Source: Paenibacillus sp. S150
GTDB taxonomy: Bacteria > Bacillota > Bacilli > Paenibacillales > Paenibacillaceae
Reading direction: 5' to 3'
Assembly: GCF_019352175.1 (NCBI RefSeq)
Contig: NZ_JACBYI010000014.1
Span: 1 to 64,000, forward strand
Length of the DNA: 64,000 nucleotides
In this document: in pieces, positions 43,271-51,090 of the stretch
How positions within the stretch are numbered: position 1 is the first letter of the stretch
How the letters are laid out: every line of letters begins with the position of its first letter
Made by a program: the position numbers and the translations under genes
The notes under the pieces: generated by a model
What the model was told of the DNA's origin: nothing
Databases searched by the model: none
What the model saw: the letters and a program-made list of their open reading frames with translations, nothing else

Positions 43271-44140
43271 CTATGAGGAATACGGGCTGGCGGCTGCGGC
43301 AAATTCCTGTTCGTATATGGCCTTCACCTTGGCCAGAACCTTGGAGCCGTGTTCTGTGAACTTCAGCCCGGTTGCCTGATCCTTGAGCAGGAAGACGCCG
43401 GGCTGCCTGCTGTGCTGTCCCAGAGCTGCACTGTACAGCAATCCCGCACCATGGCTCGGGTGGGGGAAGAACAGCTTCATGATCGGCTTCAGCCAGAAAG
43501 GCAATCCCGAGTCCTTGCCGCTGCGCAGCGTGTTATTTGCTCCCGGGTCTGCGCTGCGCATCATAATCCCTTCCTCAGCCAGCTGCGGTGCAAGCTCCCG
43601 GGTCCAGAGTGAGAGGGCCAGCTTGGAGGCGGCATACGGACCGAGCAGCTTTTTAAATTTGGTGGGATGCTCCAGGGTGTCCGGGTTTAAATGCCTCACG
43701 GTCATGATGGCATTGGAGGATGTATTGACTACAGTCTTCAGCTGTCCCTTCCGGAGCAGCCCCTTAAGCTCCATGGTGATGATATACGGAACTACGGTCT
43801 GCAGTTCGAAATGCATTTCCCGTCCCTGTTTGGAGTAGAGCAGCTCAGGGAAGCTGCCGCCTGCATTGTTGAACAGCAGATCGACCTGCTGCTCCTGCGA
43901 TTTAATCTCATCCAGGGCGTGTTTCAGCGCGGTGAAATCACTGAGGTCCGCTCGGTAGATCCGCAGCTGCTTGCTTTTCACAGCCCCGCTGATCAATGAA
44001 TCGTCACCGGAAAAGTTAGAGCGGATCAAAGCGATAATCTGCCAGCCTTCAGCCAGCATTTTGCGGGCCAATTCAAGTCCGATCCCATTGTTAGCCCCTG
44101 TAATAAGCGCAGTTCCGCGGTATTGTTGTTCTATAGTCAT
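43271..44140 (-). CDS. Short-chain dehydrogenase/reductase, retinol-dehydrogenase-like
   Basis: A 289-residue SDR with TGANNGIG at 14-21, NNAGG, TSSNA and the active-site YAASKLALSLWTREL, then PGANNTLRSG. The NNGIG form and length fit the broad light-dependent-protochlorophyllide/retinol reductase-like group that reduces diverse carbonyls. AAAGGAG precedes ATG 44140. It is driven from a MerR-type promoter (44215-44245) and faces the merR gene across about 500 bases. Confidence 0.82.
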   Translation of the reverse strand: MTIEQQYRGTALITGANNGIGLELARKMLAEGWQIIALIRSNFSGDDSLISGAVKSKQLRIYRADLSDFTALKHALDEIKSQEQQVDLLFNNAGGSFPELLYSKQGREMHFELQTVVPYIITMELKGLLRKGQLKTVVNTSSNAIMTVRHLNPDTLEHPTKFKKLLGPYAASKLALSLWTRELAPQLAEEGIMMRSADPGANNTLRSGKDSGLPFWLKPIMKLFFPHPSHGAGLLYSAALGQHSRQPGVFLLKDQATGLKFTEHGSKVLAKVKAIYEQEFAAAASPYSS

Positions 44141-44214
44141 CTGTCATTTCTCCTTTTGAGTTGAGCCGCAGGCTGGCGTGAATTTGCAGTTGCATGCCTG
44201 CGGTGATTGCGCTC

Positions 44215-44245
44215 AGTGTATAACTTGGAGTCGACTCCAAGTCAA
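44215..44245 (-). promoter_or_regulatory. MerR-type promoter of the SDR gene
   Basis: On the minus strand TTGACT, a 19-base spacer and TACACT. The spacer carries the perfect palindrome ACTTGGAGTCGACTCCAAGT (44223-44242). Overlong 19-base spacers with a central palindrome are the mark of promoters activated by MerR-family DNA distortion. Confidence 0.82.
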
Positions 44246-44295
44246 GAGGAGGATTTTGAATGGTTTAAAACATAATCAGGCTACATCCAAACTGC

Positions 44296-44520
44296 TCAGA
44301 CGGACAAAGCGAAACGTTCAATACAGTTCTTCAATCCTTCGTGATCATGGGCTGATGTGACCACATCCGCTTGAAGCTTCACTTCCTCAGGCGCATTTCC
44401 CATGGCAACCCCCAGCCCGGCATACTGGATCATGTCGATATCATTGTAATTATCACCGACTGCCATCACTTCCCGGCGGCTGAGCTTCAGCACTTTTTCC
44501 AGCTTGCGGATTGCATTTGC
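44296..44520 (-). pseudogene. C-terminal fragment of a Cof-type HAD phosphatase
   Basis: 74 codons after an in-frame TAA encode ANAIRKLEKV, SRREVMAVGDNYNDIDMIQY and AGLGVAMGNAPEEVKLQADV, which are motif IV and the C-terminus of Cof/YbjI-type HAD hydrolases (about 260-290 residues). The N-terminal two thirds, including the catalytic Asp motif, are absent. It lies between the two MerR promoters. Confidence 0.78.
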
Positions 44521-44593
44521 TTAAAAATAAGACTTATTAAAGTCAGGCTAAAATCAAAGTGCGGCTAAAATTAAAGTGAGGCATAAACTAAAG

Positions 44594-44624
44594 TTGACTT
44601 GGAGCTGACTCCAAGTTATACAAT
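44594..44624 (+). promoter_or_regulatory. MerR-type promoter of merR
   Basis: TTGACT (44594-44599), 19 bases, TACAAT (44619-44624), with the near-palindrome ACTTGGAGCTGACTCCAAGT (44597-44616). It has the same design as the promoter of the divergent SDR gene, so the regulator probably controls both. Confidence 0.82.
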
Positions 44625-44664
44625 GAATGCACAACGTGTAAAATAATCCGCAAGAGGTGATCCC

Positions 44665-45135
44665 ATGATCGAAGCTGGAGCAAACGCCGGCGTTGATGTT
44701 GTGCAAGGCTATTCCATTAAGCAAACCTCCGAATTGACGGGAATCACGGAGGATACTATCCGGTATTACGAAAAGATTGGGCTGCTGCCCCGGGCGCGGC
44801 GCAAGGACAACAGCCACCGTGTCTACAGCGATGACGATATTGAGACCATGAAGCTGATCACCTGCCTCAAAAAAACCGGGATGTCGCTGGATGACATGCG
44901 TCCTTATCTGGATCTGTCGCTGGACTCCAATCTGTCCGAATACCCGGAGCTGCATGAGATGATCCTGAACCATAAGCAGAAAATTCTGGATCAGATTGCT
45001 TCACTGCAGCAAATTGTAGACCTGATCGACAGTAAAATCAGCCATAATGCCCTGGGACCGCAGGAATGTGAGCTGACCGTTGAGCAGAAGAAAAAGATGC
45101 CTGTGCGCCGGACTATCAGCCGGACTATCAAATGA
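44665..45135 (+). CDS. MerR-family transcriptional regulator
   Basis: A 156-residue regulator. Winged-helix domain at about 15-83: YSIKQTSELTGITEDTIRYY, EKIGLLPRARRKDNSHRVYS; a coiled-coil dimer helix follows (about 95-125). AAGAGGTGATCCC supports ATG 44665. Only one Cys is present and no metal-binding Cys pair, which fits the AdhR/YraB-like branch responding to aldehydes or other electrophiles, in line with the SDR gene it faces. Confidence 0.85.
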   Translation: MIEAGANAGVDVVQGYSIKQTSELTGITEDTIRYYEKIGLLPRARRKDNSHRVYSDDDIETMKLITCLKKTGMSLDDMRPYLDLSLDSNLSEYPELHEMILNHKQKILDQIASLQQIVDLIDSKISHNALGPQECELTVEQKKKMPVRRTISRTIK

Positions 45136-45141
45136 TTATCC

Positions 45142-45170
45142 AGCTCTCACCTTTGGGTTGGTGCTTTTTT
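45142..45170 (+). terminator. Probable terminator of merR
   Basis: CACC/GGTG stem within AGCTCTCACCTTTGGGTTGG, extended by AGC/GCT, and six T. Confidence 0.5.
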
Positions 45171-45173
45171 CAA

Positions 45174-45200
45174 AAGATCAGAATTTATATGTATTGGGGG
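45174..45200 (+). repeat. Short partial copy of the dispersed hairpin repeat, unoccupied
   Basis: AGATCAGAATTTATATGTATTGGGG resembles the beginning of the repeats at 3093, 45697 and 49816, but carries a single TTTAT (45184-45188) where those have a duplicated TTTAT or an inserted 154-bp element. Downstream sequence differs. Confidence 0.45.
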
Positions 45201-45310
45201 AAGCGAAGCTTATCCGTTATTTCACGGCTGCGCTGTAGTATGAAAGAATGGATCGGGACTTCGGCCAAAACTGCGCTATTGCGTTGGCCGCAGCGGGCAG
45301 GCAGAGGGAA

Positions 45311-45616
45311 TCAGAGGCAGAAGTGCCTTTGATTTCGCCCGAAGGCGGCTGGACGGTGAAATCAGAGGCAGAAGTGCCTTTGAATTCGCCCGAAGGCGGC
45401 TGGACGGTGAAATCAGAGGCAGAAGTGCCTTTGAATTCGCCCGAAGGCGGCTGGACGGAGGAATCAGAGGCAGAAGTGCCTTTGAATTCGCCCGAAGCCG
45501 GCTGGACGGTGGAATCAGAGGCAGAAGTGCCTTTGAATTCGCCCGAAGCCGGCTGGACGGTGAAATCAGAGGCAGAAGTGCCTTTGATTTCGCCCGAAGC
45601 CGGCTGGACGGTGAAA
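45311..45616. repeat. Tandem array of six 51-bp units
   Basis: Six exact-length units start at 45311, 45362, 45413, 45464, 45515 and 45566. A unit reads TCAGAGGCAGAAGTGCCTTT then GAATTCGCCCGAAGGCGGCT then GGACGGTGAAA, with few substitutions. The array is open on both strands: plus strand 45248-45649 repeats SEAEVPLNSPEGGWTVK (17 residues), minus strand 45660-45217 repeats FTVQPPSGEFKGTSASD. Neither frame has a convincing ribosome binding site, so coding is unproven. The plus frame would start at ATG 45248. Confidence 0.85.
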
Positions 45617-45670
45617 TCAGCGCGAAATGATTCTTCTCCTCCCCACTGAAATGGCAGCATTCTTATATAG

Positions 45671-45690
45671 GACGCCGATAGGCGTCTTTC
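45671..45690 (+). terminator. Short hairpin behind the tandem array
   Basis: GACGCC-GATA-GGCGTC followed by TTTCTT. Confidence 0.5.
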
Positions 45691-45696
45691 TTGTAA

Positions 45697-45946
45697 GATA
45701 AGAATTTATCCTGAATTTCGAAAGTGAATTGAACCCATCCAGATCGGACAAGGGATAAACCCTCTTTTTCCTTCACCCACTGGGTGCAGGCTGTTTTTAG
45801 CAGGAAATCCCTTCGTGTAGAGCTTTTTAGGTGATTTGTGGATACTTACTTTCGAAATTCAGGTTTATATGTTTTGGGGTCCCCGCAAAGTACCTGAGTC
45901 ATCATCGAAGCCAAGGCCCCACTTTGTGGGGTTATTTTGCAAGCAG
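45697..45946 (+). repeat. Dispersed hairpin repeat, copy 2, interrupted by a 154-bp element
   Basis: Outer parts 45697-45709 (AGATAAGAATTTAT end) and 45864-45946 form the repeat. The right part carries CCCCGCAAAGT and ACTTTGTGGGG as 11-bp arms around a 28-base loop, then TTATTTT. Arms differ by compensating or G-T changes compared with copy 1, which suggests the RNA fold matters. Confidence 0.75.
45710..45863 (-). mobile_element. 154-bp MITE-like element, copy A
   Basis: Perfect 16-bp terminal inverted repeats CCTGAATTTCGAAAGT and ACTTTCGAAATTCAGG, no ORF, flanked by TTTAT (45705-45709) and TTTAT (45864-45868). Its interior is the reverse complement of copy B at 49830-49983 (close to 90% identical by eye), with the flanking repeat in the same orientation in both. 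Strand is given relative to copy B. Confidence 0.82.
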
Positions 45947-46066
45947 AATCCGGGCAGTATCCCTAAAATGAAAGAAATTGGTAAACATATGCTTCCGGGC
46001 GCAGCAGCGTATATGAACTTAGCTTGGGAAGCCCCGGCCTACAAAACGATTTGGGAGGAATTCCGC

Positions 46067-47173
46067 ATGATGCAAATGATCTGTTCTCCATCGAAGTATA
46101 TTCAGGGGGGCGGCGAAATCTCGAAGCTGGGGCTGTATTGCTCGTAGCTCGGTGCGAAGGAGGCCTATGCTGTCGTAGATCCTTATATCCTTTCTGTATA
46201 TGGGCAGCAGATTGCAGACAGCTTTGAGCGTGAGGGCCTGCAAGCGAGGCTGTATGAATTCAAGGGAGAATGTTCATTCCGGCAGGTGCAGCAGATTGTT
46301 GCCGAATTTGGTGCGGGCGGCAGCATAGATGCAGTTGTGGGGATTGGCGGCGGCAAAGCGCTGGATACAGCTAAGGCCGCCAGCCATTTTGCAGGCCTGC
46401 CGCTGGTTCTCGTTCCAACCGTTGCTTCCACCGATGCACCTTGCAGCGCGCTGTCGGTGCTATATACAGATGAGGGCATCTTGGACCGCTACCTTCCGCT
46501 GCGGCGCAGCCCGGATGTAGTGATTGCCGATGTGGATATCATCGCCAAGGCTCCCCCCAGACTTCTGGCTGCCGGGATGGGGGATGCCCTGTCCACCTAT
46601 TATGAAGCCAGGGCCTGCCGACGCTCCGGCGCGGTCACCCAGGCCGGTGGCAGCAGCTCTATCGCCGCCTTCGCCCTAGCCAAGGCTTGCCGTGATACGC
46701 TGCTTGCCTTTGGAGAAGAAGCGCTTCGGGATTGCCGGGCAGGCCATGGCTCGGAAGCCGTGGGGCGGATTATCGAAGCCAATATTTATCTCAGCGGCAT
46801 CGGCTTCGAGAGCGGCGGGCTGGCTGCGGCCCATGCGATCCATAACGGATTTACGCTGCTGGAGGAATACCGCCCTATGCTGCACGGGGAGAAGGTCGCG
46901 TTCGCTACGCTTGCGCAGCTGATGCTTGAGCAGGCACCGGAAGAAGAGATCGGAGAGGTGGCCGCCTTCTGCCGGATGGCCGGACTGCCGGTAACCTTGA
47001 GCCAGCTGGGGCTTGCGGCTGCCCAGGAGGAGCGGCTTATGATTGCCGCCGAAGCCAGCTGTGCGGAGGACAATCCAATGGGGAATATGCCGTTTGCTGT
47101 TTCTCCCCGGCAGGTGCTGGCTGCTGTTCTGGCTGCTGACCGGCGCGGACAGCAGGCGTCCGGCTATTGTTAA
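46067..47173 (+). pseudogene. gldA: Glycerol dehydrogenase gene with an in-frame amber codon
   Basis: GGGAGGAATTCCGC precedes ATG 46067. The frame starts MMQMICSPSKYIQGGGEISK, meets TAG at 46145-46147 (codon 27), and continues without shift as LGAKEAYAVVDPYILSVYGQ to the end at 47173, about 368 codons in all. GGSIDAVVGIGGGKALDTAK is the NAD-binding loop; metal ligands are present in AAGMGDALSTYYEA, AAAHAIHNGF and MLHGEKVAF. Apart from the nonsense codon nothing looks decayed, so the mutation is recent, read through, or a sequence error. An internal GTG at 46286 could give a truncated, NAD-domain-less product. Confidence 0.78.
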
Positions 47174-47260
47174 TAATTGCGCTGCCGGGCTGTACATATT
47201 TAGCCTCTGAGTTCCAAACAATGAGATCATTAGTTGCAGAACTCGAAGGAGGCGTTCCCT

Positions 47261-48196
47261 ATGAACAAGGGCAACCGGCTGGTCAAACGCATAATGTTTT
47301 ATTCTTGTGCTGCCATAGTTGCTGTATCGGCTGCGCTCAGTACTGCCGCTTCACCCGCTCTGGGAGCGGATATTATTCAAGGCTCCTATCACAGCAGTGT
47401 CTCAAAGGCTTCAGCTGCTTTGCTGGCTGAGCCCGCTCCGCCTGATGGCGGCCGCAGCACCCGCGCACAGCCGGCGGAGCATGCAAAGGGAAGCAGCCGT
47501 GTAGCGATCATCATCGATGATTTGGGCAACGGCATGCGGGGGACCGACGAGATGTTCGCGCTTCCGGTCAAGTTCACTGTGGCGGTAATGCCATTCCTGC
47601 CGACCTCGGAGAAGGATGCAAGACGTGCACATGAGCAAGGGCTGGATGTGCTGGTGCATCTGCCCATGGAGCCCCGCCGCGGCAAACCGGAATGGCTGGG
47701 TCCGGGTGCCGTGCTGACACGGATGAGCGATGCGGAGGTCCGCCAGCGGGTGGAGGCGGCGCTGGATAATGTTCCGTTTGCAATTGGAATCAACAATCAC
47801 ATGGGCTCCAAGGTGACCGGGGATGAACGGGTCATGGGCATTGTTCTGAGTGTCTGCAAGGAGCGCGGACTGTTCTTTGTGGACAGCCATACCAATTACC
47901 GTTCGGTTGCCGGAAGGATAGCCCGGGAAATAGGCTTGCCTCCGGTGGAAAATCACATCTTTCTGGATGATGTCCATACGGCAGGCCATGTGGCGAAGCA
48001 AATGCGGCTGGTGCAGGAACGGGCGCTGAACCAAAAATATTGTGTGACGATCGGACATGTCGGCCTTCAAGGCAAAGAAACCGCCGCGGGCATCCGCAGC
48101 GGCATTGCCGAGCTGAAGGACAGTGTTGAGTTTGTCGGTATTTCCGAGCTGGTCAAAGACCAGTGGAAATGGAATTCCAGTCTCACATTTCCATGA
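47261..48196 (+). CDS. Divergent polysaccharide deacetylase family protein
   Basis: A secreted or membrane-anchored protein of about 311 residues. GAAGGAGGCGTTCCCT stands before ATG 47261; a signal peptide of about 35 residues follows. SSRVAIIIDDLGNGMRGTDE has the Asp-Asp of the deacetylase fold, and AIGINNHMGSKVTGDERVM and FFVDSHTNYRS the further family motifs. The catalytic metal set of true deacetylases is only partly kept, as in the whole YibQ-like family. Convergent with the amidase gene; the two overlap by 14 bases. Confidence 0.82.
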   Translation: MNKGNRLVKRIMFYSCAAIVAVSAALSTAASPALGADIIQGSYHSSVSKASAALLAEPAPPDGGRSTRAQPAEHAKGSSRVAIIIDDLGNGMRGTDEMFALPVKFTVAVMPFLPTSEKDARRAHEQGLDVLVHLPMEPRRGKPEWLGPGAVLTRMSDAEVRQRVEAALDNVPFAIGINNHMGSKVTGDERVMGIVLSVCKERGLFFVDSHTNYRSVAGRIAREIGLPPVENHIFLDDVHTAGHVAKQMRLVQERALNQKYCVTIGHVGLQGKETAAGIRSGIAELKDSVEFVGISELVKDQWKWNSSLTFP

Positions 48197-48959
48197 GATA
48201 GGCGGCAATGCCGCCTGCAATCGCTTCAGCTATTTCCTCCTGTCCCTTAGAACTGCACAGCTTGACCCGGTCGGCCGGACTGCTTATAAATCCCGCCTCA
48301 ACGATAACCGTTGTGGCGGTTATTTTGTTGAGCAGATAGAAGGGCTTGCCCGCTCTTGGCTGGGCCTTCACAGTGTAGAGACGGTTCAGCTGGTCCTGTA
48401 TGGACTGCGCCAGCATAAAGCTGCGTCCTTCCTGGCGGTATAAGACCAGCGGCCCGTGCTTGGCCGGTGAAGGGGCATAGTTAATATGAATGCTGACCAC
48501 CAAATTCGCGGGCAGCGTTTCGGCCAGCTCTTTGCGCTGGGCCAGATCGCGCAGATGCCGGGAGGAGCTGCGCAGCCAGCGGTTCTCGTCACTGGGCGCG
48601 TAGTCTCCGGTCCGGTTCAGGATGACGTCAAAGCCATCGCTGCGCAGCAGCAGGAACAGGCGTTTAGAAATCGCCAGTGTAATGTCTTTTTCCAGAATGG
48701 AGCCGTGCGAGGTGCCGCCGTCAATTCCCCCATGCCCTGCGTCAATCAGAATGATCCGCTGATCGTGGCCCAGCATCTGCTGGCGTTCCGGCTGCACATC
48801 GGCCTCTGAAGGCTCATTAAGCGGCTGCGCTCCTGCAGGCGTTCCTGCCAGCAGCGACAACAGCAGTCCGGCAGCAGCCAGCAGCAGCCGTAGACGCCGG
48901 GTCTGTGTTATACAGGCGCCGGCAGCGTTTTGTGTTCTCATGTAATTAGAGCGTATCAA
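48183..48959 (-). CDS. N-acetylmuramoyl-L-alanine amidase (Amidase_3)
   Basis: A 258-residue secreted cell-wall hydrolase cutting the lactyl-alanine bond of peptidoglycan. The TTG at 48959 is taken as start because AAGGAGGT lies 7 bases upstream. A signal peptide (about 46 residues, ending AGAQP) precedes the zinc enzyme: His in IILIDAGHGGIDGGT, Glu in LEKDITLAISKR, His in LVVSIHINYAPSP and the catalytic Glu in VIVEAGFISSPADR. No wall-binding repeats. SpoIID/CwlD-like size suggests a housekeeping or sporulation enzyme. Confidence 0.85.
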   Translation of the reverse strand: MIRSNYMRTQNAAGACITQTRRLRLLLAAAGLLLSLLAGTPAGAQPLNEPSEADVQPERQQMLGHDQRIILIDAGHGGIDGGTSHGSILEKDITLAISKRLFLLLRSDGFDVILNRTGDYAPSDENRWLRSSSRHLRDLAQRKELAETLPANLVVSIHINYAPSPAKHGPLVLYRQEGRSFMLAQSIQDQLNRLYTVKAQPRAGKPFYLLNKITATTVIVEAGFISSPADRVKLCSSKGQEEIAEAIAGGIAAYLMEM

Positions 48960-49080
48960 TAGGATAACCTCCTTGCCCGGGATTGATCTGTGGAATGGAT
49001 TCTTTGTTAGATTGTGCCGCAGCAGGCAAAGCTATACGAAAGACCGGCCAATGGTTTAGGGCAGGGCATAATGGAGCACA

Positions 49081-49258
49081 CTAGAAGTGTGCTGAAAAAG
49101 TGTCCGGAGAGCCGATAAGGAGAGGAACAGCGAGAGCGGTCGCCTTTGCCGCCGGATTTCCCCATATAGGGGGCTACAAAATCCAAAAAATCCGGCTACA
49201 ACAGCGGGCGGAAACCCCTACCCGGCCGTAGGAAACGACAAAATCACCACACTTCTAG
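49081..49258. mobile_element. 178-bp inverted-repeat element
   Basis: Perfect 11-bp terminal inverted repeats CTAGAAGTGTG (49081-49091) and CACACTTCTAG (49248-49258), no open frame inside. No clear target duplication is visible, so the call as a MITE is tentative. Confidence 0.45.
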
Positions 49259-49321
49259 ATACATGCAGCTTGAGGCAAGCACAGGGGAATTTCCGATTCA
49301 AGGAAACGGGAGGTGATCCAG

Positions 49322-49540
49322 ATGGCTTCAGGTGGAGATGATCTGGTGAAATATATCACGGAGAAGGTAGTCGTCTATATAGAAGACCCGAAGGGCAGCC
49401 GGGAACGGCGAAAGTCTGAGAAGCAGCCCTGGGCGGAAAAATGGTTCGGCATGCTCCCGCTCGGCTGGTCCATGTGGCGCAGCAAATGGGCACGCCGCAG
49501 CAAAAAAATTAAACAGCTCCCGGACGGCTTCGAGGAATAA
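49322..49540 (+). CDS. yqzE: YqzE family protein
   Basis: A 72-residue basic protein. DDLVKYITEKVVVYIEDPKG, a run of Arg/Lys/Glu and WFGMLPLGWSMWRSK match YqzE, a small protein encoded beside the comG operon in B. subtilis; function is unknown. The ATG at 49322 is placed 6 bases after GGAGGTGAT. yqhG and yqhH lie 3 kb further on, an echo of the B. subtilis order. Confidence 0.78.
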   Translation: MASGGDDLVKYITEKVVVYIEDPKGSRERRKSEKQPWAEKWFGMLPLGWSMWRSKWARRSKKIKQLPDGFEE

Positions 49541-49664
49541 CAAAGCGGGACAGCGCATTCTCTAATCGTGCGGCATATCACATGAATCGTGCGGCATGTC
49601 GCATGGAGAAGCTTTATTTAGCGGTCCGGCGTCTCAGCTATAGATAGCTTATCTGCGGCAAAGA
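49541..49664. other. Short spacer with direct repeats
   Basis: GAATCGTGCGGCAT occurs twice in slightly different form (about 49565 and 49585). No gene. Confidence 0.35.
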
Positions 49665-49710
49665 GCCTTCCCCAGCCGGTCTGTCCGGCATCAGGGGAAG
49701 GCTTTTATTT
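49665..49710 (+). terminator. Rho-independent terminator after yqzE
   Basis: Perfect 9-bp stem GCCTTCCCC/GGGGAAGGC, 20-base loop, then TTTTATTT. Confidence 0.85.
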
Positions 49711-49768
49711 AAATATTACGCCAGAGTTTATATGCTCGGCACACTCAATTATCCTTCTATTTCTCGTT

Positions 49769-49807
49769 GAAACACGCCTTCCTGTACAAGGACGGCGTAG
49801 CCGTTTC
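49769..49807. repeat. REP-like hairpin repeat, copy 3
   Basis: GAAACACGCCTTCCTGTAC with AAGGACGGCGTAGCCGTTTC; preceded by TTTCTCGTT and followed by TACTTG as in the copies near 12.5 kb. It directly abuts the next repeat. Confidence 0.65.
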
Positions 49808-49815
49808 TACTTGAA

Positions 49816-50038
49816 AGATAAGAATTTATCCTGAATTTCGAAGGTAAGCATCTACAAATCATCTAAAAGGCTCTACACGAAGGGATTTTTTGTGAAAAAC
49901 AACTTGCACCCAATGGGTGAAGGAAAAAGAGGGGTTATCCCTTGTCCGATCTGGACTTGTTCAATTCACTTTCGAAATTCAGGTTTAGATGTTTTGGGCT
50001 CCCCGCAAAGTACCTGAGTCATCATCGAAGCCAAGGCC
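49816..50038 (+). repeat. Dispersed hairpin repeat, copy 3, interrupted by a 154-bp element
   Basis: Outer parts 49816-49829 and 49984-50038. The right arm of the hairpin is lost: after CGAAGCCAAGGCCAC the sequence changes to the 423-bp repeat. So copy 3 is truncated. Confidence 0.7.
49830..49983 (+). mobile_element. 154-bp MITE-like element, copy B
   Basis: Same length as copy A, ends CCTGAATTTCGAA and CTTTCGAAATTCAGG, interior inverted relative to copy A. Flanked by TTTAT on the left and TTTAG on the right (one substitution from a perfect duplication). Confidence 0.82.
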
Positions 50039-50052
50039 ACGGGGACTGAAGC

Positions 50053-50473
50053 GAAGTGTAAAAAGTAACACTAATGGGCTGGAATTCTGGCTTTAACGGG
50101 CTTTAGTGGGATTTTGTACACTTAATGCAGACCCGTTCACCCCATATGGCTGATTTCAGCCGAATTAGTTGTACCTTTTCCCACTAGGGATGATCCAGTA
50201 TCCGAATGCGCTACCTTAGTTGTACTTTTTACCACTAAAATAGCTGCCCTTTGGATGAATGTTTCAAGTTCATCTTAATGTAGGGCGTATTCCCCGTAAG
50301 GGAGAGAAAGGGATCGATCAGGGACCCTTTTTCCCCCTTACCCTTGCGAAAAAAGCGGCTGGGGGAATATGAAGTGACCGTTTCCGCTTGGCTTCCCGCC
50401 TGGCTTCAGCAGCAGCCTTACACCTGAAATGCAAACAGCTGCGCTGCCCGGTCAAGGACGGCGTAGCCGTTTC
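50053..50473 (+). repeat. Long dispersed repeat, copy 2 (about 421 bp)
   Basis: Collinear with 12051-12473, from GAAGTGTAAAAAGTAACACT to GGTCAAGGACGGCGTAGCCG, roughly 85-90% identical by eye, no large gaps. It lies directly behind the truncated hairpin repeat. Confidence 0.8.
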
Positions 50474-50630
50474 TACTTGTTGTCCGGGGGAAAATAAGAT
50501 TTTTGTCTGTTGCAGATAAAGTATGTGTAAAGAGCTGGAGGTCAGTTAAAGGCGCGGTAGTCATGCTGTAGTACCTAAGGGTTGTCTTTGCAGAAGGAGC
50601 GGCGAAATTAGTGAGATGGAATGGAGAATG

Positions 50631-50837
50631 AAGTGGAATTAGGTTACTACTTAGGTACCCATATAGTGCATTTTGTACCAATTGGGATTTGAAACAATAC
50701 ATGTAGATGTTTATCGGGTCGAGTTGCGTTGAACGTAGTGCAAACTCAAATTTAAGTAGATAAAAAACACAACATAAAGTATTTAAGTAGCCTTTAAAAT
50801 CAAAATGTTGTACCTAAGTAGTTACCTTTTTCCACTT
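50631..50837. mobile_element. 207-bp AT-rich MITE-like element
   Basis: Terminal inverted repeats of 28 bp with three mismatches: AAGTGGAATTAGGTTACTAC... at 50631-50658 and ...GTAGTTACCTTTTTCCACTT at 50810-50837. No ORF. The outer part AAGTGGAAAAAG resembles the short motif found in the dispersed repeats at 12, 30 and 50 kb. Confidence 0.6.
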
Positions 50838-50957
50838 GGCCTTCCCGATGGCTCCCAGAGGGAAGGCCAAGTGAATGGGAAAAGGTACGCTTCTCCGTCA
50901 AGGGGGAGCTGCAGAGTTGCGGCGCTGCAGGACGCAGGGGCTCAGATTCGCAGGGGT

Positions 50958-51059
50958 CTATAGGGCCGCAGCGCCGCAGATTCGCAGCGCCGCAGGAAGC
51001 AGGGGCGCAGCGCCCATGGGCCTATAGGGCCGCAGAGCCGCAGATTCGCAGCGCCGCAG
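50958..51059. repeat. GC-rich direct repeat pair
   Basis: A 38-base unit CTATAGGGCCGCAG[C/A]GCCGC followed by AGATTCGCAGCGCCGCAG occurs at 50958-50995 and 51022-51059, separated by related GCAG-rich sequence. Non-coding. Confidence 0.7.
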
Positions 51060-51090
51060 CCGAATAGTTATTTTAGGCGGGAGCGACGCT

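Noticed and set aside
45311..45616. CRISPR array
   Set aside because: Units are contiguous 51-bp tandem repeats without unique spacers and there are no cas genes nearby.
50418..50702. Minus-strand 94-codon frame
   Set aside because: Covers the end of the 423-bp repeat and one end of the 207-bp element, with no ribosome binding site or protein features.
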